Shown here in pieces: positions 56,408-64,000 of a stretch of 64,000 bases of DNA. A program made the translations under genes and the position numbers. The number at the start of each line of letters is the position of its first letter. The stretch's first letter is position 1. The notes below the pieces were generated by a model that was not told the origin of the DNA, made no database searches, and saw only the letters and a list, made by a program, of their open reading frames with translations. Source of the DNA: Asterella californica (Eukaryota > Streptophyta > Marchantiopsida > Marchantiales > Aytoniaceae); contig JAYKYS010000001.1 in NCBI GenBank assembly GCA_036924285.1, positions 5,120,501 through 5,184,500 on the forward strand, written 5' to 3'.

Positions 56408-59400
56408 TTAGAACTTGTATAATGCTAGATCATCTAGGTACTCCCAAGCTTCACTTACCAATCCCGGAACTCTATCTGTCCAACGACATATGTACTAAGT
56501 AACGGGTTCTCCAGCTCCATCTGGATTCGATGATGCTCGATGATCTACTATCTCAATCAACTCAAGATCATCAGCTCTTGGTAATGCTTCTAACACTGGA
56601 TGCCATTTCTGATATCTTCCTGGCAACGACTCTAGTTCTTCATGAAACATTTTCAAGTTAGAAACATGAATGATGGGATGATAATGCTTCATACTAGCTG
56701 GAAAACGTAACTTATAGATCATAGGACCTAACTTCTTCTCGATCAAGAACGGTCCTACCCACTTTGGAAGAAGCTTCTTGACCAAGTCCACCTCTGCTGG
56801 AATTCTGAAGTTCATGGTTCTCAACCAGACCCTCTGCCCTTCTTCAAATTGTACGTCTTGCCTACCACGGTTTGCATACTTGGCATATCGTTGTTGTGCC
56901 TTCTCCATGTATTTCTTGGCTTCTTGAAACACAGTACCCTGAACACGTATGAAAGTCTCTAGATATGGAGGATCCTGGTTCAACCTTCCTGTGTTTTCAT
57001 GCCCCTTGGTAGCTAAAGCTATAGGAGTCCAAGGTGCATGAGAGCCTTGATAAACCACTTCAAATGGTTTAAATCCTGTACTCGAGTGCTTGGTGTTGTT
57101 ATATGTAAACTCCACCAAATCCAAGTGCTCGCTCCAATCATTCTGATCTCGCATGATATAGTTTCTCAACCCTTGCTCCACTATCTGTATAGTTCTCTCC
57201 GTCTGACCATCAGTTTCAAGATGATAAGAGGAACTGAACTTGAGGATAGTTCCGAGTCTCCGAAACAAACCCTTCCAAAACTCAGCTACAAACCTCCTAT
57301 CCAGATCTGAAACAATGTCTTTAAGCATCCCATGATACTTAAAAACATATCGTATAAACAGTTCAGCGACACCTCTTGACGTTACTGCTTTCCTACAAGG
57401 GATGAGATGAGCTTGTTTGCTGAAACGATCGATGACAACTAGCAAAGTGTCAAGACCTCCTGATTCGGATAAACTTGTGCATAAGTCCATACTTATGCTC
57501 TCCCAAGATCCATCAGGTATTGACAATGATCTCAGCAACCCAGTAGGTCTCCTTCACTCCGTTCGTTGTTGTTGACATGTCAAGCAAGTCTGCACGTACT
57601 TGACTACATCTTCCAACATGGACGGCCAATAGGACTGCTTTTTAACTCGTTGTAACGTTCTATTCTGCCCTCCATGTCCAGCCAGTTCACAATCATGACA
57701 TTCTTGCATGACTAGTGTCCTTAGAGATCCAGTTGGAACATAGACCTTGGTTTGCTTATAAAACCAAAGGCCATTGCGAAATGAGAGATTACGTACCAAT
57801 GGATCTCTCTCTTGTTGGCTGGTCCAACGTTGAGCTTGAGGATAGTCTGGCAATGCTTGTTTGATTCGATCCAAAAGCTCTTCACTTGTGTCATGAGTTG
57901 TTAACGCCTGGACACGTCTGCTTAACACATCCGCTGGAATATTTTCCTTCCCCTTTTGATACCGCCATTCGATATCAAAATGTGCAAGTTCCACTTGCCA
58001 TCTCTGCTGTTTGCGGGACAAACGGGGTTTACTCTGAAAGTATGTATTACCCTCGCAGTCCGTCACAACAGTAACCTTGCTTGGTAACAAATAATGCTCC
58101 CAAAGCTTCAGACAATGAACAACTGCGAACATTTCTTGTTCATGAGCAGTTTTTGAAAACTTGTGACTTTCGTAAGCCACTGGATGTTTTTCTTGCATCA
58201 ACACGCCTCCAATGGCCCATTGAGAAGCATATGTGTGAACTTCGAAAGGTTCTCCCATCTTTGGAAGAGTTAGCACGGGCATCTCTGTCAGTGCTTGTTT
58301 CAACCCTTGAAACGCTCTTTCAGCTGCTGGATTCCAAACAACCTTGGAAGCCTTGCGCAATAAGTCAAACAAAGGTGCGGCTTTATGCACAAACTGATAA
58401 ACAAAGCGCCGAAAGTATGTAGCTAACCCAAGAAAAGATCTGAGCTCATGAACACTCTCAGGTCTCTTCCATTCAACAATGGCTTGAATCTTAGCCCTGT
58501 TAGGATGAATACCTTGCGCATCGATTAAACATCCTAGAAACACCACACTCTCTTGTCCAAAAGAACACTTGCTCTTCTTGAGATAGAGTTGATGTTCTTC
58601 CAGGCGCTTAAACACTGATTCAACATCTGCTAGATGTTGATCCCAAGTGGATGAGAAGATGATAATATCATCTAAGTACACGATAACGCTCTCATCCAAG
58701 AGATCTCTGAAGATCTCATTCATCAGTCTGCAAAAAGTACCAGGTGCATTGGACAATCCAAACGGCAACACTGTATACCCTAACAAGCCATACCTCGTCC
58801 TTACAGCTGTCTTTTCTTCATCTCCTTCTTTGATCCGGATTTGGTGATATCCAGAACGAAGATCTAACTTGGTGAAGTACCTTCCTGTGGCCAACCGATC
58901 GGTGGTTTCATCCATGAGAGGAAGAGGATACTTGTTCTTGACAATAACCTTATTGAGTGCACGGTAGTCTGCACACATGCGGATACCACCATCTTTCTTG
59001 ACCACGAACAACACCGGGGCAGCATAAGGTGATATACTAGGTCGTAAGATACCCTGAGCTACCAACTCTTTCAACTGAGTCTTCAGCTCTGTCAGCTCAT
59101 CAAACGACATGCGTCTTGATGGCACTGCAATTGGCGTAGCCCTAGGAACCAGATCAATAGCATGATCCAAGGCTCTCCTCGGAGGAAGTCCTGTTGGTAA
59201 CTGATCCGGCATTATGTGAGAATACCTCTCAATAAATGCTTGCATATCAGGATGTATGGGAAGAGCAGCAACACGTTCTTCCTCATCCGTCTCCACCTTG
59301 GATTTAGACATCACTGCAACCCAAGCTTCGTCAACCAACTTGATCTGCTTTCCAAAATGTCTAGCTGTGCAGATCTGAAATGCCACCTTGGCTCGTTGGA

Positions 59401-59767
59401 ACCTACGAGCAGCATGGTTTGGCTCCTTGGGTCTCTCTTTGATGATCAAAGGATGTGGTTGATCCAAGCCCCATCGATCCATGACTATGACGTTCCCTTC
59501 TTGCACATCTAGCTTGGCCTTAGTCTCTTGTAACCAAGACCAAGACAAGATACCCTCCATCGTGTCACCTAAGCTCATAACTAAAAACTCATGCTTCCTA
59601 GTTACCCCTCCAACAGTAATAGGAACACTCATGAGCTTTTCTGTAACGGTTGTGCTGCCTTGCACAAACCTTACCAACAACGGGCTCATGATCTTGGTTC
59701 TAGTCACCCCTAAGGTCCTGACTAGCTTTTCATCCAAGACATTCACATCTGCTCCAGCAAACAACAC
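56408..59767 (-). pseudogene. Pol of element F (protease end, RT, RNase H, integrase, chromodomain)
   Basis: One frame runs from 59767 to 56495, broken only by TGA at 57554-57556, then TAG at 56495-56497. RT is complete (YFTKLDLRSGYHQIRIKEGD; LPFGLSNAPGTFCRLMNEIF; YLDD near 58675). RNase H keeps its fold but the first catalytic Asp is replaced by Tyr (HTYASQWAIGG; codon TAT at 58229-58231). Integrase has the finger (HDCELAGHGGQNRTL to CLTCQQQ) and core residues in SMDLCTSL, IVSDLDRRF and ETDGQTERT, then a GPF domain (WVGPFLIEKKLG). After the second stop, YICRWTDR and AWEYLDDL continue to TAA at 56408-56410, which with LELIEIVDHR before it looks like a degenerate chromodomain. That makes F a chromovirus. 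Confidence 0.9.
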
Positions 59768-60733
59768 TGTTGGTTTCCTATCTTCACTTCAATCCACGGT
59801 AGAAAATCTCCATGCTCTACCAAATGCTCACCAGCACATACCTCTGCTCCAGTAGACGCCTCAACTTGTTCTTCAACACTGGTTGTCTCTTCAGTTGTCA
59901 ACCCACGAACGTTGCTCGCTGTTGAACGTTGAGGACACTCGCGAGCGATGTGACCATCCCGTCCGCATCGAAAACAGATGATCGTCCTTGAAGGTGTAGC
60001 ACTGCTAGCTCCACTGCTCCTAGCACCTGAAGTCGAAGCTTGATTGGATCCTGCATTGGATACATAAGATCCAGTAGGTCGTGTCTGAGTAGGACCACGA
60101 GTAACTCCTTGCTGTTGAGACCCACGAGGAAACCTCCTTCTCGCTGCACCAAATCTTCCACCACCACGTCCTCTACCACCTCTACTCTGAGAGGACGCTA
60201 TCTGTCCTTGAGGATTGCGCCAAAATCCTATACATCGAGGGTACGAGCTCGAGAAGAAAATCTTATCCATGATCTCGAGGAAGTGGCATGTGTCTGGAAG
60301 CACGACTTGCCTCTTCCTGGAAGATAGACAGGGAAGGAATGGGTGGAAGATAGAAGCGTACCGGGAGCCGCGGAAGCGTCTTCTGACGGATCCTGATACC
60401 AAATGTCGTCAGAGTTCATCCTTCAGCTCCGGCCAAGTGGACATAGGAGTTGTACCGTTCAAACTCCTCATCCGCTGTTGACTTCCATACCATTCTTTCG
60501 CCTCTCCTTCGAGTCTACTAACAGCATAGGTGAACCAACTACGCTCATCGAAATTCTCCAAGTAATTCTCCATCTCAGTAACCCACAACTCAAACCTGGA
60601 AAAGCTTTTCTCACCATTACGTGCCGATGGCGTTGCTGGTTCAGCCCATTTGACTTTCCGCTTGTGTCCTTCTTTGGCTGAGCTGCCTTCCGCAACATTA
60701 TCTTCCGCCTTCTGTGACCCATCTTCATTCTTA
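59743..60733 (-). pseudogene. Gag (main part) and start of protease of element F, decayed
   Basis: Reading from 60733, the frame gives the capsid region (KSFSRFELWVTEMENYLENF, TYAVSRLEGEAKEWYGSQQ, TTPMSTWPELKDEL) and ends at TGA 60409-60411. About 180 bp (60230-60409) then show no gag homology. The frame resumes with an Arg/Gly-rich stretch (RGGRGRGGGRFGAARRRF) and a zinc knuckle CFRCGRDGHIAREC at 59935-59976, ending near 59743 where a frame change leads into pol. The N-terminal part of this gag is at 60878-61086 on the other strand. Confidence 0.82.
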
Positions 60734-60829
60734 ATAAAGTATACCGGTCTTCAAGGAGGTTCACGTTCGACGATTCATTGGCTAGAGACGGACGACTCGA
60801 TTTCGTGATCTGCGGTCGAACGTTACAGT

Positions 60830-60847
60830 TGGTATCAGAACAGGTTC
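60830..60847 (+). promoter_or_regulatory. Primer binding site of element F (inverted)
   Basis: TGGTATCAGAACAGGTTC lies 2 bases after the LTR end. It matches the usual plant PBS for initiator tRNA-Met (TGGTATCAGAGC) except near its end. It is on the plus strand because of the inversion. Confidence 0.88.
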
Positions 60848-60877
60848 AGGTTGAATCTTTGCTGAATACCATCGACA

Positions 60878-61086
60878 ATGGAAGCTGTGCCAACTGGGAT
60901 GGACGAGATGCAGGCGTTTCTGAAGAAGTTGGAAGGCCGACTTGAGCAAGTGGAAGCTGAGAACAAGGTGCTTAAGGCAGATTTAGCTCAAGCAAAAGTG
61001 ACACAGGAGAAAGAAGCAGAGGTCCCTGTACCAGCCGAGCAAATCAAGGACTTAGCGCTGCTAGGTGAAGGGGCAGTTGATGCTAC
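60878..61086 (+). pseudogene. N-terminal part of element F gag, inverted
   Basis: The ATG at 60878 opens MEAVPTGMDEMQAFLKKLEG followed by a coiled-coil-like charged helix (VEAENKVLKADLAQAKVTQE). The gag sequence ends at 61086, where the LTR begins in opposite sense; the few further codons (from CVSRSS on) are LTR sequence. It is the head of the gag whose body lies at 60733-60411 on the minus strand. Confidence 0.85.
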
Positions 61087-61946
61087 TTGTGTCTCCAGAT
61101 CCAGTTCGTTAAACTTTCCGCTAATAAACACCAAGGATTGGATAACTGTCGGACGGGTTTAGAATAACCAACTAGTCTTTTGCAGGTCTTTGGTACTAAT
61201 CTCAGGTTTCAGAATGCCATGGAAACTATTTTGGGCCTAGGTTGGATAAAATTTGGGCAGCGCTTCCGCTACTGATGATCAAGTCGGAACGCAATAATCC
61301 CTGCAGAACTACAGCCAGGACTAGGAAGTCTAGTGGATGCTAGGAAGTAGGAAGGCAAAGTAATAACACCGAAATAGAGTCAACTCCACACCAGACGCTT
61401 CAATCCAGCTTTGACACTCAATCCAAACTTACTTATCATATAACAAAGAAAATCACGGACTCATATACATTACACGGTGTTTTCTTGCTGACAGGGTCTC
61501 GGAGAAACGCTTAAACCGGCAATCTTTCTTGCTACTGGAACTCTCTGATGAGAATTTAGCTTCGGAATTGGAATTTCTCCAAAAGCTGGTTTTCTCTCTA
61601 AACGCTCTGATTACTGTAAAGATTAAATTGACTCCAGAATTCCTCTGATAACCTCAGCCTGTAGCTCTTAACCAAGGGTCTTCTCTCTGTGGAATCTAGT
61701 CTAGAACTCTAGTCTGCCAAAACGTCTTCTCTGCTCACCCAATCTGGACTCTCTGTAAGCCTCCGCTCTGCTCTTGCTCTCTGGTGTTCTCGTACAGTGA
61801 AAAGATGAAAAAGCCGCTTTTTAGGGTTCGCGATCCTGGCTATATACTTCTCATTTGCCTTCAGTTCGCAGTCTCCTGAGACCGGCAGCCAACACCACGT
61901 GTGCTTGTTAAATCATCGCCTTTTATATTTAATAAACGGTGTTACA
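61087..61946 (-). repeat. 5' LTR of element F, main part
   Basis: 860 of the 954 LTR bases are here, closely matching 55095-55954. The missing 94 bases are in the inverted block. Confidence 0.92.
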
Positions 61947-61950
61947 TTTA

Positions 61951-62889
61951 TGGGCACCGTAAGCCATGCACTCGAGCAATGATTTACATGCGTAAGCCGC
62001 AATCGTGTAATGTGCACACTGCGGAAAGTGCATTACCCTATACTTCAACTCTGAAGCTGAACCCTGCAGTGGATGCATGGATTTTCAAATAAATGTGCGA
62101 CGACTCGTGCGTAATTAATTCCGATTTAATCCGTTTATCCCGAGTTAAAGCGGTCGATCGAGGACACTGCGCAGTGGACTATCACGTCGTAAAGTTACCG
62201 TTACTGCAGTTCGAAGAAAGCATAGTTCGTTCCAGAGCGTACACAGTCGGAATCTGGACGTCTCTCTTTCGGACGATGACACAGCGCGCGTACAGTTCAC
62301 ACAACGTAGAAGGGAAATTTGAAATAGCGGGACGCAGAGTACGCAGCGTCCGTTTAGTTCAAAGGATGCAGAGTTCACACAGCGTAGAGAGATCGTTCTT
62401 GTTCTATCGCTGTTCTATCGTTCTTGTTCTATCGCTTGTTCACACAGCGTAGAGAGTTCTCGTTCTATCGCTTCGTCCGAACATTCACGACTGTTTGACT
62501 GCCAGAACACGTGAATGAGAGGAACAGATTGCAACGCCAGTGAGCACTTGTACAGCAGGAACGGCAGATCGATTAGAGCTTGACTGCCATAACACGTGAA
62601 TGAGAGATTGCAACGCCAGTGAGGAATGAGCACTTGTAGAGCAGTCGGCAGCAGGGATTGCAGCGGCAATCGATTTAACAGTGCGTCCGTTACCGTACTT
62701 GAAGAATGAAGTGAAACGTGAACTGGACGACGGATGCTATTCATTCTTTTGGTCTTGTGAATTGTACTACAGTGCGAATTTCACGATTACTGAAACTACA
62801 ATGATCTACGTTATGTGAGGGACGGCTTGAGAGTACACAGGTGCTCTTCCTTTGCTTCTAGAATTTCCTGTCGAAAAGTTTAAGGTTCG
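61951..62889. other. Region upstream of the MULE-like gene, with short tandem repeats
   Basis: No gene is seen. Repeats present are GTTCACACAGCGTAGAGAG at about 62373 and 62430, GTTCTATCG words through 62400-62470, and an 85-bp near-duplicate (TTGACTGCCAGAACACGTGA at 62495 and TTGACTGCCATAACACGTGA at 62580). This may be the promoter and terminal part of the transposon whose gene follows. Confidence 0.6.
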
Positions 62890-64000
62890 ATGGATAGACA
62901 ATGTTGCAATCGATGTAATAGAGATCTGGTTGTTTCTCAGTTTACACGTTCTCGCAAAGGACATAATCCACGAGATCTGTCCATTTTCAAGACTTGCAAT
63001 GATTGTTATAGTAGGGCTCACGGTAGTGCAAATACAGTCGATGACTCTGGAGTAGAAGAAGACTGTAGTAGTACCGTAGTGACGCTTGATTGTGAATTAT
63101 CTGAGCTCGTCGATGTTATACGAGAGAGCTTCGAGGACGAGAACCGTGATGATAGTGTGATTTTTTTTAGAGTTAAAGTTGTTCTCTTCGAAGAGAGTAT
63201 AACGTCCGAATTCCAGTCTTGGAATTCGGGTAATGGCACTATAGCTTTTACTGGGTGGTTGAAGACATACGTAGTACCTGAGCTTGAAGTCGGTTCAGGA
63301 TACTATTGGGATATTAGGAACCCACGCGGTTCTGAGAAACACACTTCTCTTTTCAAGACAACCATGTGGTGCTCATCACGCAAAGACATGGCCAAATGGA
63401 GAGAGAACAACCGTCCTGCCTCGAGCTCGGTAAGACAGCAAGAAAAGAAGAAGAGGATAGAGCGATTTGAGTGTGGTGGTACAATCCGTGTAACCTTAGA
63501 CATCGAGCAGAAACTATTGCTGATTACATGTCAACATCTGATGAAGCATTCAAAGCCCACTTACAAGCAAAAAGTCTTCCCAGTGGAGGCTATCGCCTTC
63601 TTGGAGACTTTAGCGAGTTTGAATCTTCGCAAACCAGAGGTTTATCGAATGCTCTGCGAAAATCAGATCATCTCTCCGTTGAACATTACCAGAGCACAAG
63701 TAAACTTTTGGATCAGCGAAGTACACTCACGGCAATATCTCAGAGACGTTGACGATCAGGTGGAATCTGCATCTCTACTTATCAAAAGTCAAGTGTTTGA
63801 GAGCAAAGGTTTCTGTGAGGTGTTATACGAGCATAATGAGCAGTACATAGCATTTGCTTTTTGCACACCATTTTTCGAGAATGCAGGTACTGTCAAGGAG
63901 ATAGTGATAGATTCCACCTTCAAGACGAATAGCATGCGCTTTGAGTTATTCGTAGTGGCGGGCAACTTGGGAGGGTTCGGAGTACCATTGTCTTATCTGT
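62890..64000 (+). CDS. MULE-like transposase, N-terminal 370 codons, runs off the window
   Basis: The ATG at 62890 opens a frame with no stop to the last base, far longer than any competing frame here. Residues about 5-40 are Cys-rich (QCCNRCNRDL then FKTCNDCYSR), a probable zinc-binding head. A globular region follows (GWLKTYVVPELEVGSGYYWD; then KDMAKWRENNRPASSSV and a Lys/Arg patch at about 184-190). Next comes a segment (FECGGTIRVTLDIEQKLL; INFWISEV-like NFWISEVHSRQYLRD) and the start of the DDE nuclease, EIVIDSTFKTNSMRFELFVV, with the first catalytic Asp at residue 341 (IDSTF). GGFGVPLSYL ends the visible part. The remaining catalytic residues lie beyond 64000. The architecture resembles Mutator-like transposases common in basidiomycetes (from memory). 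Lack of any stop suggests a recent copy or a gene under selection. Confidence 0.85.
   Translation, partial: MDRQCCNRCNRDLVVSQFTRSRKGHNPRDLSIFKTCNDCYSRAHGSANTVDDSGVEEDCSSTVVTLDCELSELVDVIRESFEDENRDDSVIFFRVKVVLFEESITSEFQSWNSGNGTIAFTGWLKTYVVPELEVGSGYYWDIRNPRGSEKHTSLFKTTMWCSSRKDMAKWRENNRPASSSVRQQEKKKRIERFECGGTIRVTLDIEQKLLLITCQHLMKHSKPTYKQKVFPVEAIAFLETLASLNLRKPEVYRMLCENQIISPLNITRAQVNFWISEVHSRQYLRDVDDQVESASLLIKSQVFESKGFCEVLYEHNEQYIAFAFCTPFFENAGTVKEIVIDSTFKTNSMRFELFVVAGNLGGFGVPLSYL

Larger units (their letters stand above)
60734..61086 (+). other. 353-bp inverted block of element F (LTR tail, PBS, gag start)
   Basis: The block holds, on the plus strand, the last 94 bp of the LTR (60734-60827), a tRNA-iMet type PBS and the first codons of gag, all opposite to the rest of F. 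Both junctions are clean: flipping the block restores the LTR sequence seen at 55001-55954 and puts the gag start in frame with the capsid part. Confidence 0.9.
55001..61946 (-). mobile_element. Chromovirus-type Ty3/Gypsy element F, decayed, with an internal inversion
   Basis: LTRs of 954 bp enclose gag, protease, RT, RNase H, integrase and a chromodomain remnant on the minus strand, flanked by TTTA (54997-55000 and 61947-61950). The 5' LTR is in two parts: 61087-61946 (860 bp) in normal orientation and its last 94 bp at 60734-60827 inverted, which add up to 954. The PBS and gag start are inside the same inverted block (60734-61086). Pol is close to intact. Confidence 0.93.

Noticed and set aside
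1..64000. CRISPR array, rRNA or tRNA genes
   Set aside because: No regularly spaced short repeats and no rRNA or tRNA sequence recognised; the tRNA-like words are primer binding sites.

Overview
This window is repeat-dominated nuclear DNA from a eukaryote, most likely a streptophyte plant and possibly an early-diverging one such as a bryophyte. The reasons are several LTR retrotransposons of the Ty3/Gypsy superfamily nested in each other, a PIF/Harbinger transposon with the paired Myb-like second gene seen in plants, a PBS matching initiator tRNA-Met, another resembling the plant tRNA-Asp (Athila-type) PBS, and scattered TTTAGGG-like words. The plant assignment is inference. Two components (the pol of families A/B and the MULE-like transposase at the right edge) look, from memory, more like types common in basidiomycete fungi, so a fungal source or horizontal transfer is not excluded. 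I see no rRNA or tRNA gene and no CRISPR array, and only one small ORF that could be a host gene.

Layout. 1-11578: an old Gypsy element (D) whose decayed pol and 3' LTR are split by a complete but decayed minus-strand Gypsy element (A, 2057-10736). 11772-21281: Gypsy element B on the plus strand, related to A in coding sequence, PBS and PPT but with a different, longer LTR; its RT-RNaseH-integrase ORF is intact, its gag is internally deleted. 21286-22909: two diverged A-type LTRs facing each other. 22910-28100: degenerate sequence with a coiled-coil ORF and a decayed tandem repeat. 28400-31680: a decayed gene of an unidentified, probably mobile, family with a CxxC motif. 31680-37906: mostly non-coding, with several perfect or near-perfect hairpins and one plausible 94-residue membrane protein gene (35935-36219, minus). 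37907-39938: a solo LTR of family B. 42299-49919: a young, full-length Gypsy element (C) with nearly identical LTRs, an intact 1608-residue Gag-Pol and an extra upstream zinc-knuckle ORF. 49990-54190: a decayed PIF/Harbinger transposon (transposase plus Myb-like gene, minus strand) split by a solo LTR of family A. 55001-61946: a chromovirus-type Gypsy element (F, minus strand) carrying a clean 353-bp inversion over its LTR tail, PBS and gag start. 62890-64000: the first 370 codons of an uninterrupted MULE-like transposase running off the window.

How the parts relate: nearly everything is mobile DNA and the nesting gives relative ages. A is younger than D because it sits in D's polypurine tract. 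B lies beside (probably within) an old A-type LTR. C and the solo A LTR are both younger than the Harbinger element. The A/B families duplicate a 4-bp palindromic CG-containing target (ACGT three times, CCGG once) and their LTRs all end TGTC...GACA, which is the most distinctive shared signal.
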